From DATGZX01 sp035296965 (GTDB lineage: Bacteria > Planctomycetota > Planctomycetia > Gemmatales > Gemmataceae): a stretch of 41,149 nucleotides of DNA. Position 1 is the first letter of the stretch, and every line of letters begins with the position of its first letter. The DNA lies in NCBI GenBank assembly GCA_035296965.1, contig DATGZX010000436.1:1-41149 (forward strand), given 5' to 3'. Below are positions 23,893 to 32,180 of this stretch, one piece after another. The translations under genes and the position numbers were made by a program. A model generated the notes under the pieces. The model was not told the DNA's origin and searched no databases. It saw only the letters and a program-made list of their open reading frames with translations.

Positions 23893-24459
23893 TTAACGGC
23901 GCGGGGAATGGCGAAAGCAAGCGACTAGGTGATCGTCGACCATGCCGACTGCCTGCATGAAGGCATAGCAGATTGTGGTGCCGACGAATTTGAAGCCTCG
24001 TCCCTTCAAGTCCTTGCTCAGAGCATCGGATTCGCTCGTGGAGGCCGGCACCTGCCTGTGCTGTTTCCACGAGTTGACTTTCGGCCCACCTCCCACGAAG
24101 CGCCAGACATAGGCATCGAAGGAACTGAACTCTGTCTGAACGGCCAAATAAGACCTGGCGTTCTGGACCGCAGCCGCGATCTTGAGCTTGTTGCGAATGA
24201 TTCCGGGGTCAGCGAGCAGCTTGGCAACCTTGGCCTTTCCGTAGCCGGCCACAAGTTCTGGATCGAATTGATCGAAGGCCAGACGGTAATTAGCGCGCTT
24301 TTTGAGGATGGTCGCCCAACTTAACCCGGCCTGCGCGCCTTCCAGAATGAGAAACTCGAAGAGCTGGCGATCGTCATGGACCGGCACTCCCCATTCGTTA
24401 TCGTGATAGGCGATGCTAAGATCGGTCGTGGCCCAATGGCAACGATGCAGTTCAGTCAT
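23893..24459 (-). CDS. tag: DNA-3-methyladenine glycosylase I
   Basis: A 188-residue base-excision repair enzyme that removes 3-methyladenine from DNA. It aligns with E. coli Tag throughout. RCHW near the start gives the zinc ligand Cys7, and YHDNEWG gives His19. The substrate-binding Glu40 lies in LILEGAQAGLSW, and the C-terminal DHLVACFRH supplies His177 and Cys181, the second pair of zinc ligands. Helix-hairpin-helix-like and KLKIAAAVQNAR segments are present between. ATG 24459 matches the family start. It is probably transcribed separately from the preceding DUF1501 gene; the two are 45 nt apart on the same strand, so co-transcription is possible. Confidence 0.95.
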   Translation of the reverse strand: MTELHRCHWATTDLSIAYHDNEWGVPVHDDRQLFEFLILEGAQAGLSWATILKKRANYRLAFDQFDPELVAGYGKAKVAKLLADPGIIRNKLKIAAAVQNARSYLAVQTEFSSFDAYVWRFVGGGPKVNSWKQHRQVPASTSESDALSKDLKGRGFKFVGTTICYAFMQAVGMVDDHLVACFRHSPRR

Positions 24460-24504
24460 GCGGAAATCCCACCCGACTGGAAATGCCTTGCCCGTGCGAA
24501 TTTC

Positions 24505-25947
24505 TCAGGCAAGGATCTCCTTGACAACCTGCCCATGCACATCCGTGAGGCGGAAATCCCGGCCTGCATACCGGTAGGTTAGCCGCTCGTGGTTCAGGCC
24601 AAGCAGCTGCAGGATGGTGGCCTGCATGTCGTGCACATGGACTGGATCTTCCACGACATTGAAACCAAGTTCGTCGGTCGCCCCAAAGCTCATGCCATGT
24701 TTCAGGCCGCCGCCTGCCAGCCACATCGTGAATGCCTGGGGGTGATGGTCGCGACCCAGGCTCCGGCCCAAGGCGAGATTGGACTCCACCATGGGCGTGC
24801 GCCCGAATTCGCCGCCCCAGATCACCAGAGTCTGATCGAGCAGACCGCGCTGTTTCAGATCGCGAACCAGGGCTGCGGCCGCCTGATCCGTTTCCCCACA
24901 ATTCTTGTGGAGATTGCCCGAGACATCGGTGTGCGCGTCCCAGCCTTCGTGGTAGATATTCACAAAGCGCACGCCACGCTCCACCATGCGCCGAGCGAGC
25001 AAGCAAGCGCGCGCGAACGACGGCTTAACCGGATCGGCGCCGTACATCTTCAGCGTGTCCTTCGTCTCGCTGTGTAAATCCATCAGTTCCGGGGCGGAAG
25101 ATTGCAAGCGGTAGGCCATTTCATAAGAGGCGATCCGCGTGGCAATTTCCGGATCGCCGTCCCCGGCCAGGCGCCGGCGATCGAGCGCGCCGATCAGGTC
25201 AAGTGAATCGCGCTGCAAGCGCGCGTCAACGCCCTTGGGGCTTGTGACGTTGAGAATGGGATCGCCCTGGTTGCGAAAGCGGACGCCGGTATAAATCGTC
25301 GGCAGGAAACCGCTCGACCAGTTGGCAGCTCCGCCGCTGATGCCGCTTCCCGTGGACATCACGATAAATGCAGGCAGGTCGCTGGCCTCCGCGCCGAGAC
25401 CATAGGTAACCCAGGAACCAATGCTCGGCCGGCCCGGCTGAGAAAATCCAGTATTGAAGAAGATCTGCGCAGGTGCGTGATTGAACTGGTCGGTGTGCAT
25501 CGACTTGATGATGCAAATGTCGTCGGCAATCTTCGCCAGGTGAGGCAGCACCTCGGACAGTTCCGCGCCGCACTTGCCGTGGCGTGCGAATTTGAAGCGT
25601 GGACCAAGGGCGGCAGCGTCGGGGCGGATGAAGGCGTAGCGTTGCCCGCGAATGATTTCCGGCGGGATAGGCTTGCCCTCGTATCGAGCTAACTGCGGTT
25701 TGTAATCGAACAGGTCGAGTTGGCTTGGAGCGCCGGCCATGAAGAGGTGAATGACGCTCTTCACCTTGGCGGGGAAGTGAGGCGGCTTGGGTGCCAGGGG
25801 ATTGTTGGTGGCCGGCGCCGCATGTGCAGTGCTCCTGAATGCATCCGTCAGCAAGGACGCCAGTGCAATCTTGCCCACGCCGACTCCGCATTCGCGGAAG
25901 AAGTAACGGCGCGTGATATTCTCGAACGCTGTTTTGCGGGAGAGCAT
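24505..25947 (-). CDS. DUF1501 exported protein
   Basis: A 480-residue secreted protein of the DUF1501 family, related to the alkaline phosphatase/sulfatase fold and very abundant in planctomycetes. The N-terminus has a Tat-like signal, TRRYFFRECGVGVGKIALASLL. Family motifs follow: KSVIHLFMAGAPSQLDLFDYK, then SMHTDQFNHAPAQIFFNTGF, a central RMVERGVRFVNIYHEGWDAH, and VIWGGEFGRTPMVE with the conserved metal-type residues. Its ATG is 3 nt after the stop of the DUF1553-containing gene, so the two are translationally close and form the classic planctomycete pair. The role is thought to be extracellular polysaccharide or sulfated-substrate use, but is unproven. Confidence 0.95.
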   Translation of the reverse strand: MLSRKTAFENITRRYFFRECGVGVGKIALASLLTDAFRSTAHAAPATNNPLAPKPPHFPAKVKSVIHLFMAGAPSQLDLFDYKPQLARYEGKPIPPEIIRGQRYAFIRPDAAALGPRFKFARHGKCGAELSEVLPHLAKIADDICIIKSMHTDQFNHAPAQIFFNTGFSQPGRPSIGSWVTYGLGAEASDLPAFIVMSTGSGISGGAANWSSGFLPTIYTGVRFRNQGDPILNVTSPKGVDARLQRDSLDLIGALDRRRLAGDGDPEIATRIASYEMAYRLQSSAPELMDLHSETKDTLKMYGADPVKPSFARACLLARRMVERGVRFVNIYHEGWDAHTDVSGNLHKNCGETDQAAAALVRDLKQRGLLDQTLVIWGGEFGRTPMVESNLALGRSLGRDHHPQAFTMWLAGGGLKHGMSFGATDELGFNVVEDPVHVHDMQATILQLLGLNHERLTYRYAGRDFRLTDVHGQVVKEILA

Positions 25948-25950
25948 GAG

Positions 25951-28900
25951 TTATTCCTTGGTAATCGTCTCGTCCAGATTGAGCAATGCCCGCGCCGCGG
26001 CTGTCCAGGCGGCCCGTTCAACCAGATCTCCGTCTCCGGGGCCGGCAAGAGCCTTGGCGTCCTGCTCTTTCTTTGCAAAGCGCTGTTTTTGGGTGTTGTA
26101 AAAAATCAGGAGGAGCGCCAGCTCTTCCTTATCCGGCGGCCGCGTGAGACACCGCCGGAAGAGCTGCACGGCCCGCGTTTCCACGGGAGCAGGCCCCGTA
26201 GCAAGACTGCGCCCGAGCGCCTGCGCCGCTTCCACAAAGGCCATGTCGTTCAGCAGCGTCAGGGCTTGCAGCGGCGTGTCGGACACCTCGCGGCGCGCCA
26301 CGCAGGTCTCGCCGCTCGGTGCGTCGAACGTGTTGAACATGGCATAGGGAGCCGAGCGCTTACTGAATGTGTACAGCCCGCGCCGATAGCGGTCGGCCCC
26401 TTCGCTAACTTTCCACGCCAGCACCCCATAGGTTCCCTCCGACGTGACCCCCGCCGGCTGCGGCGGGAAAACGCTGGGGCCGGCGATCTTGTGGGACAGC
26501 ATGCCGCTGATCTTGAGCGTCGCATCGCGAATCAATTCCGCTTCAATGCGGAAGCGCGGGCCACGAGCCAGCAGCAGGTTGTTTGCATCCTTCTCGAGCA
26601 ATTCCTGGCCAACGCGGGAGGACTGCCGATAGGTGGCACTGGTCACGATCAGGCGGTGCACGTTTTTGACAGACCATCCCTGCCTCATGAACTCGACCGC
26701 GAGCCAGTCGAGTAACTCGGGGTGCGTAGGCGGCTCGCCCTGGTAGCCAAAGTCCTCGGTGGTGCGCACGATGCCACGTCCAAAAAATGTTGCCCAGTAG
26801 CGATTGACGGTCACTCTGCCCACCAGCGGATTTGCGGGGCCGACCAGCCAGCGGGCAAAGGTCAAGCGATTAGGCAAGGCATGCTCGGGAAGGGGCGCCA
26901 CTACGGAGAGCACGCCCGCCTTGACGAGTTCGGTCGGCTGCAGGAACTCGCCGCGGCGATGCACGTGGGTGGGTCGCGGGTTTTTCGGCGGCCTTTCGGC
27001 AAAGACCAGCGTGGTCGTGTATGCTGGCTCGGATTTGCGTAACTTTTCGATATTCGCCTGTTCAGCCGCCAACTCGGGAGCCGTCGACAGGTAGTACTGA
27101 AGTAGCTGAGCGCGCTGCTCGGTGGTTCGCTGCCTCGATGGAACCAGCAGGAGTTCCTCGATTGCCGCCGGCAAGCCAGCTTTTGCCGGCCGGGTATCGT
27201 TCGTGACGGAAATGCGAAACCTCCCCAGCGCTGAAGCGTAGTAGCGCTCGAACACCAGCCGCAGGGACAAAGCCTTGGTTTCAGACAGCGGCGTCGCCAG
27301 ATTGAACACCGCGGATTGAGCCTTCCCTTGGCCACCGTTGATCGACCAGCCGGTTTCAGGTTTGCCGTCAATCGCGGCGGCGGCCACATTTTTACCGTCG
27401 GCAAAACTCTCGCTGGCCTTGCAGAAGCGCACAGGGCGGCCGTCGGCTTGCAAGGTTAGCTCGCTCAAGAAGAAGTCGCCCGGCCCCCCTTCATAGTAGA
27501 CCCGCCCGGGTCCGTGCCCTGGTAAACTGTCGTCGGGAAGCACTTCTAGGCGAGCGGCCGTGATCCCTTTCACGCCCGTTCGCAAGGCGAGGTCATAAAC
27601 ATCGCGCTTGGTCTGGTCGCCGCTGGCCAGCACGGAGCCGTCGCTCAATACGCACAGGTGCGGCAGGTTGCTCTTGGCTTCGAAGGGCGGCACAACCGTC
27701 CAATGGACAGCCCGGCCTGCCTCTTTCTCCAGCCAGGCCGCGAACGCGCGCTCGAGGTGTTCCTTGCGCCGCACGGCTAGCGGTCTAGAGTCGTCGCGCC
27801 GTTGTCCAAGACTCAGCCGGAACCGGCCCAACGTGTGCTGCAAGCCGTGTTGTTGATCGAGGCGAAACGTCCAGCGCGTGCCCTGGGCGTATCCAGCTGG
27901 CCGTTCCAGGGTAAAGACGGCCGTGTGATTGGCGTTGAGCGGGCCGTCACCATGGATTGCCCAACCAGTCTTCGGATTGCCGTCGATGGCGTGGCTCGCC
28001 GGGAAGCCATTTTGCGCCAGGTCGGCTTCGGCTCGCACGAATTTCAGGGCCTGTGCCTTGTCCGTCGTCTGGCGCGGCGCGGCGGTTGCAGCGATCTCAC
28101 TGAGCACAAAGTTGCCATGCGGCGTGCGTCCGGGTCCGGTCTTCGACAACGATGGATCGGTCAAGGCTTCCAGCCGGACCATCGTCACTTCCGTCAATTC
28201 CGTGTCGATGACGACCATATAAGTATCCCGCTCGGGGTTCTTCCCCGAGAGTCGAATGGAACCATCCGCAAGGATCTCGACAGTGGCTCCGCCGGCCGAG
28301 ACGGCGCTCACGGGTCGAGGCGTGACCCAGCGGACCTCTTCTTCCAGCGGAAAATGGTTCGGCAGGTCCTGGAGTTTTGCCGCGATCTGCGCCTCCAGTT
28401 TCTTGCGCCGTTCTGCCACCTCCCGCGACGGTATTTGCATTTCAGGTTCATCCGCGTTGTTCATGAACGCCATGAACTGGTAGTACTCGCGCTGCTGGAT
28501 CGGGTCGAACTTGTGCGTGTGGCACTGGGCGCAACCGACCGTGAGCCCGAGCCACACCGTTCCGGTGGTCGCGACCCGGTCGGTCATGGCGTGAAAGCGA
28601 AACTCCAGGGGATCGATGCCGCCCTCTTCGTTCAACATCGTGTTGCGGTGGAAGCCGGTGGCGATGCGCTGCTGGGTCGTTGCTCCGGGCAGCATGTCGC
28701 CGGCAATCTGCTCGATGGTGAATTGATCGAATGGTTTGTCGTCGTTGAGAGCGCGGATGACCCAATCGCGGTACGGCCAGATCGAGCGAACGCGGTCCTT
28801 CTCATAGCCATTGGTGTCGGCGTAGCGGGCCAAGTCGAGCCAGCGCCTTGCCCAGCGCTCACCGTAATGCGGGGAAGCCAGCAGCCGATCGACCAGCTTC

Positions 28901-29520
28901 TCGTAAGCATCCGGCGCTGGGTCGTTCACGAATGCGTCGGCCTCATCGGGAGTTGGCGGAAGACCAATCAGATCGAGGTAGACCCGGCGCGCGAGCGTGT
29001 ATCGATCCGCCTGTGGGGCTGGTTGAAGGTGCTCCGCTTCCAGGCGTGCCAGCACGAAATAGTCGATCGCATTCTGGGGCCAGGCGACATTGCGCACCTT
29101 AGGTAGTGGGGCCTGGACAGGCCTCACGAAAGCCCAGTGCTGCTTGTATTCGGCTCCAGCGGCAACCCACTTTCCCAGGATTTGTTTCTCGGCTTCGGTA
29201 AGCGGGTTCTTGGCGGCGGGCGGCGGCATGACCTCACTCGCTTCGGCCGAAGAGATGCGGCGTAGCAACTCGCTGTCTTGCGGTTTCCCCGGCACGATCG
29301 CATGTAAACCGGACTTGGCTTCACTCACCGCGGCGGCGCGCTCATCGAGCCTGAGCTTGGCCTTGCGCGCACCTTCATCCGGTCCGTGACATTTGAAACA
29401 ATGCCGTGCGAGGATTGGGCGAACGTCGCGATTGAACTCGACTTCCGCGCCGGAGGCTTCGGAGAGCGAGGCTAGCAACAGCGCCAGAATCGGCGTGGCA
29501 CGGAGAAGTATTGTCTGCAT
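25951..29520 (-). CDS. PSCyt1-DUF1549-DUF1553 secreted protein
   Basis: A 1189-residue exported multidomain protein. A signal peptide (residues 1-24) is followed by a planctomycete cytochrome c-like domain with CFKCH (Cys41, Cys44, His45) and a distal MPPP motif near residue 98. Residues about 150-360 are DUF1549 (LARRVYLDLIGLPPTPDEAD, FAQ-type signature in VGCAQCHTHKFDP, which adds a second CxxCH). The middle (about 400-830) contains two discoidin-like segments with matching motifs, HAIDGNPKTGWAIHG and AAIDGKPETGWSINGG. The C-terminus is DUF1553 (RLTFARWLVGPANPLVGRV… VNRYW…FGRGIV… then PLQALTLLND). It heads an operon with DUF1501. Haem-dependent extracellular oxidation of polymers is a plausible inference. 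Confidence 0.95.
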   Translation of the reverse strand: MQTILLRATPILALLLASLSEASGAEVEFNRDVRPILARHCFKCHGPDEGARKAKLRLDERAAAVSEAKSGLHAIVPGKPQDSELLRRISSAEASEVMPPPAAKNPLTEAEKQILGKWVAAGAEYKQHWAFVRPVQAPLPKVRNVAWPQNAIDYFVLARLEAEHLQPAPQADRYTLARRVYLDLIGLPPTPDEADAFVNDPAPDAYEKLVDRLLASPHYGERWARRWLDLARYADTNGYEKDRVRSIWPYRDWVIRALNDDKPFDQFTIEQIAGDMLPGATTQQRIATGFHRNTMLNEEGGIDPLEFRFHAMTDRVATTGTVWLGLTVGCAQCHTHKFDPIQQREYYQFMAFMNNADEPEMQIPSREVAERRKKLEAQIAAKLQDLPNHFPLEEEVRWVTPRPVSAVSAGGATVEILADGSIRLSGKNPERDTYMVVIDTELTEVTMVRLEALTDPSLSKTGPGRTPHGNFVLSEIAATAAPRQTTDKAQALKFVRAEADLAQNGFPASHAIDGNPKTGWAIHGDGPLNANHTAVFTLERPAGYAQGTRWTFRLDQQHGLQHTLGRFRLSLGQRRDDSRPLAVRRKEHLERAFAAWLEKEAGRAVHWTVVPPFEAKSNLPHLCVLSDGSVLASGDQTKRDVYDLALRTGVKGITAARLEVLPDDSLPGHGPGRVYYEGGPGDFFLSELTLQADGRPVRFCKASESFADGKNVAAAAIDGKPETGWSINGGQGKAQSAVFNLATPLSETKALSLRLVFERYYASALGRFRISVTNDTRPAKAGLPAAIEELLLVPSRQRTTEQRAQLLQYYLSTAPELAAEQANIEKLRKSEPAYTTTLVFAERPPKNPRPTHVHRRGEFLQPTELVKAGVLSVVAPLPEHALPNRLTFARWLVGPANPLVGRVTVNRYWATFFGRGIVRTTEDFGYQGEPPTHPELLDWLAVEFMRQGWSVKNVHRLIVTSATYRQSSRVGQELLEKDANNLLLARGPRFRIEAELIRDATLKISGMLSHKIAGPSVFPPQPAGVTSEGTYGVLAWKVSEGADRYRRGLYTFSKRSAPYAMFNTFDAPSGETCVARREVSDTPLQALTLLNDMAFVEAAQALGRSLATGPAPVETRAVQLFRRCLTRPPDKEELALLLIFYNTQKQRFAKKEQDAKALAGPGDGDLVERAAWTAAARALLNLDETITKE

Positions 29521-29756
29521 GAATGGTTCTCCGCCATCTGCCGGCCAGGTCCTGGCGCCCGGCGGCTGATGCTTGGGTGGGGGCTGCTTGCAGATACTCT
29601 TCTATTGTACAGCGCCAGCGCTGGACAGACCGCATGCGAGGTGGAGCGAACAATTCGATTCTGTATACTTTCTAGGCAAGTCATCAGGTAGGGATGCTGA
29701 AGGGAACGCCTTTTCCGCATCCCCGCGACCGAGTTCCGAAGGGAGGCTGACAAGAA

Positions 29757-30338
29757 ATGGGCGCCACACCACGGATTCTCGCCCTGGGCGGCAGCACGCG
29801 CAAGGATTCGTACAACAAGAAGCTCGTTCAGATAGCAGCAAAAGGGGCACGTTTGGCGGGGACTGAGGTCACGCTGATCGAACTGCGCGATCTGGCGCTG
29901 CCCTTGTTCGACCAGGACCTGGAAGCCGCCCAAGGCCCGCCGCCGGGAGCGATCAAGCTCAAACGGCTCATGATCGAGCACGACGGTTTCTTGATCTCCT
30001 CTCCCGAGTACAACAGCTCGGTTACAGGGGTTCTCAAGAACGCGATCGATTGGGCATCGCGACCTGCACCGAATGAACCACCCCTCGTCGCGTTCAAGGG
30101 CAAGGTGGCCACGTTGATGAGCGCATCGCCTGGAGCCCTGGGAGGACTTCGCGGACTCGTTCATCTTCGAGCCATTCTGGGGAATATTGGAGTTCTTGTG
30201 CTGCCCGATCAGGTTGCAGTGGCCAAAGCTTTCGAAACGTTCAACGAGGATGGCTCCCTGAAAGACGCCAAGCAGCAGGCAGCGGTCGAAGGATTAGGGC
30301 AGGGGCTGGCTGCCATCCTCGTCAAGATCAAGCCATGA
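29757..30338 (+). CDS. NAD(P)H-dependent FMN reductase
   Basis: A 193-residue flavodoxin-fold oxidoreductase. The FMN phosphate loop is LGGSTRKDSYNKKL near the start; SPEYNSSVTGVLKNAIDWAS (residues about 81-100) is the family signature of NADPH-dependent FMN/azo/chromate reductases; LMSASPGALGGLRG binds the isoalloxazine edge. ATG 29757 follows GGGAGG at 29741-29746. The length is typical. It is a stand-alone gene, divergent from the DUF1553 operon across about 236 nt. The physiological substrate (flavin, quinone or metal) is undetermined. Confidence 0.93.
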   Translation: MGATPRILALGGSTRKDSYNKKLVQIAAKGARLAGTEVTLIELRDLALPLFDQDLEAAQGPPPGAIKLKRLMIEHDGFLISSPEYNSSVTGVLKNAIDWASRPAPNEPPLVAFKGKVATLMSASPGALGGLRGLVHLRAILGNIGVLVLPDQVAVAKAFETFNEDGSLKDAKQQAAVEGLGQGLAAILVKIKP

Positions 30339-30377
30339 GTGCGACTAATCTCTTGAGAGTTGCACTGGCAAGACAAT

Positions 30378-30620
30378 TTACCGCTCGCAGCGACCGCAGT
30401 ACCGGCGCAAGGCGAACGAACGAAGTCCAATAAGCCCAAAGGCTGCTGCAAGAATCGCAACCGGCTTGAAGGTAGCGGCAACCAGCCCATACTCGAACAA
30501 ACCAACAACCCCACCCAGGACGGCGCCCGCGAGGATCCAAACGCAGAGTTTCCCAAGCGCACTCATTGTGCCTGCTCGGACGGGCTCCGGAGGTTTAGGA
30601 TTATCGGTTGCGGTTGTCAT
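30378..30620 (-). CDS. Small two-helix membrane protein
   Basis: An 80-residue protein with a Pro-rich polar head, then two predicted membrane helices (LGKLCVWILAGAVLGGVVGL and VAATFKPVAILAAAFGLIGL) and a basic Cys-containing tail (RRYCGRCER). ATG 30620 shares its A with the stop of an upstream minus-strand frame (TGATG), so translation may be coupled. No family is recognised. It is convergent with the FMN reductase gene, 39 nt away. Confidence 0.6.
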   Translation of the reverse strand: MTTATDNPKPPEPVRAGTMSALGKLCVWILAGAVLGGVVGLFEYGLVAATFKPVAILAAAFGLIGLRSFALRRYCGRCER

Positions 30621-30874
30621 CAGTTAAGACTCGGGCGCAGGAGCATTTCTCGGACGCTCGGTTTCGCCGACGCATGGGTCTGAACTATTCCTCGTTTGGC
30701 ACGCCGCGAGCGCGACGCCTTCACAGCAACCGGGCAGAACTCTGCCTGTCCCGGAGCAGCAACGCCAATCTTGATTTGGTTGCCTTCGATCTGTATGACC
30801 AACGGAATGAATACGAACATATGCAACCTGCCTATCCGTAAGATCCCGAAGAGCGTTACGCCAACGTAATGCAT
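30620..30874 (-). pseudogene. CsrA-like relic
   Basis: The frame encodes 84 residues, of which VIQIEGNQIKIGVAAP (about residues 26-41) matches the core of the RNA-binding regulator CsrA (pattern V..I.GN.V.IGI.AP). The usual start 'M.VL.R..GE.I.I' is not present before it, and the essential region following the core (…V.R.E.) is replaced by an unrelated Arg/Lys-rich tail. It therefore looks like a degenerate CsrA gene, or a chance or divergent protein sharing the motif. Its stop overlaps the start of the small membrane protein (TGATG). Confidence 0.4.
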
Positions 30875-31305
30875 TCCCTATCTTTAAGCGAAGGCTGTGC
30901 CGTTCTTCGCCTGACCTTTATTTTGGACACAACACCAGTCTGATTAAAGAATTAGAGCGAGGCACCGCCTGCAAAGCGAGGCGTCGCTTTTGGCAGACGC
31001 TGCTTTGGTTCTGCCGGACACCGTGCCACTTTGGCAGCGATTCTCAGTGCGTACTGCTTCTAGTTTGCGTGTACGAACGGGCTAGCGGGCGCAAAGATCC
31101 TGGGCGGGGATACGATCCCATTCGACGCCCAGTCGGTCCCTCCGCCCGCTGGCAAGACGGGTGCGCCACCAACACGCCGGCCGCTCTCCGTTCTCATCGA
31201 ACGAGGGTGGCCAGAAAAGGTAGATGAAATGCATAGCAAGAATAGATGCGCGCGACAGAGATTGGCTCGGGAGAACATCGCAAAAATCTGATATTTCCCT
31301 TGACC
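30875..31305. other. AT-richer gap before toxin-antitoxin cassette
   Basis: No gene is recognised. Base composition shifts to more A/T than neighbouring genes and stays so through the following three-gene cassette. Short GCGAGGC direct repeats occur near 30958-30990. It may mark the boundary of acquired DNA, but no attachment site or flanking repeat was found. Confidence 0.4.
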
Positions 31306-31334
31306 TTAACCAAATATGACAATAATGGTATAAG
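31306..31334 (+). promoter_or_regulatory. Candidate promoter of toxin-antitoxin cassette
   Basis: TTAACC (31306-31311) and TATAAG (31329-31334) are spaced 17 nt and lie directly ahead of ATG 31344. Transcription would start around 31340-31342, making the toxin mRNA leaderless or nearly so. An overlapping TTGACC (31300-31305) is an alternative -35. Self-repression by the antitoxin is expected from the family but no clear operator palindrome was identified. Confidence 0.45.
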
Positions 31335-31343
31335 CGGTGAAAA

Positions 31344-31724
31344 ATGCCCAGAACGGCAATCCGAATCTATCCCCACAGCAGCGGGGAAGTGTTCCTGCTG
31401 GATTGGCTGGGAGATTTGAAAAAGACGAACCGGAAGGCGTATGCCAAGTGTCTTGGACGGATACGACTATTGGAAGAAAAGGGGTACGAGTTGAGACGAC
31501 CCATTGCCGATCATCTTGACGATGGGATAAGTGAGCTTCGCACAGAACATCTGCATGTTAATTACCGAATTCTTTACTTCTCTTGCGGTCCAAATGCTGC
31601 TTGCTTGTCTCATGGGTGCACCAAAAAAGGCAAGGTACCCCAGGTAGAAATCGAACTAGCCAAGACAAGAAGAAATCTCGTTAACCGCGACCTCGACAGG
31701 TATACGGTCGTTTGGCCAAGGTGA
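31344..31724 (+). CDS. HigB/RelE-family toxin (Gp49-like)
   Basis: A 126-residue predicted mRNA interferase. The fold signature is present: a beta strand start RIYPHSSGEVFLLDWL, basic helices RKAYAKCLGRIRLLEEKGYEL, then the core DGISELRTEHLHVNYRILYF and the conserved SHGCTKKGKVPQVEIELAKTRR. The latter matches the 'LSHGF.KK..K.P..EI..A..R' signature of HigB/Gp49 (DUF891) toxins. It is followed 3 nt later by an XRE-type antitoxin gene, the toxin-first order typical of higBA. Such toxins cleave mRNA at the ribosome. It contains more Cys (four) than usual family members. Confidence 0.88.
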   Translation: MPRTAIRIYPHSSGEVFLLDWLGDLKKTNRKAYAKCLGRIRLLEEKGYELRRPIADHLDDGISELRTEHLHVNYRILYFSCGPNAACLSHGCTKKGKVPQVEIELAKTRRNLVNRDLDRYTVVWPR

Positions 31725-31727
31725 AGA

Positions 31728-32177
31728 ATGGCTGAAACCAGAAATTTTGGCGACATTATCCGCGATGAGTTAGCTGCCGATCCTAGGCCGGCCGAAGAAG
31801 TCGCCATTGAAGAGTTCAACGCTGATCTTGCGATGAAAGTTTATGAAGCAAGGACGGCGGCAGGACTAACTCAGAAACAGCTCGCCCATCTGGTGGGTAC
31901 TCAGCAGTCCGTTATTTCGCGAATTGAAAGCGCTGACTACTATGGCCGCTCTCTGACTTTGCTGCAGAGAATTGCGCGAGCGCTCAATCTCAAGCTGCGG
32001 GTTGAGTTTTACGAGGATGAGGCTGCCCAAATCGATCAGGGATCCGCCCGTGAGATGGTGCCAGAAAGCAAGCAATACGCCGAAGTGGTTTCGATAGGGC
32101 AGGATTTTTCCATGAGACTCTTCGCGCGATTTGGCGGGCGAGAATCTTCGATTCAAGAAACAAAAGCGACTCTTTGA
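31728..32177 (+). CDS. XRE-family antitoxin (HigA-like)
   Basis: A 149-residue DNA-binding antitoxin. ATG 31728 is preceded by AAGGTGA, which overlaps the toxin stop. Residues about 40-95 form an XRE helix-turn-helix: EARTAAGLTQKQLAHLVGTQ followed by QSVISRIESADYYGRSLTLL, then the helix LQRIARALNLKLRVEF. The N-terminal 35 residues (RDELAADPRPAEEVAIEEF) probably contact the toxin. The C-terminal tail of about 45 residues is unusually long and of unknown role. In this family the antitoxin neutralises the toxin and represses its own operon. It is tightly linked to both neighbours (3-nt gaps). Confidence 0.88.
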   Translation: MAETRNFGDIIRDELAADPRPAEEVAIEEFNADLAMKVYEARTAAGLTQKQLAHLVGTQQSVISRIESADYYGRSLTLLQRIARALNLKLRVEFYEDEAAQIDQGSAREMVPESKQYAEVVSIGQDFSMRLFARFGGRESSIQETKATL

Positions 32178-32180
32178 GCT

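Noticed and set aside
27802..29106. 434-codon plus-strand frame
   Set aside because: Antisense shadow of the DUF1553-containing gene; no protein-like motifs.
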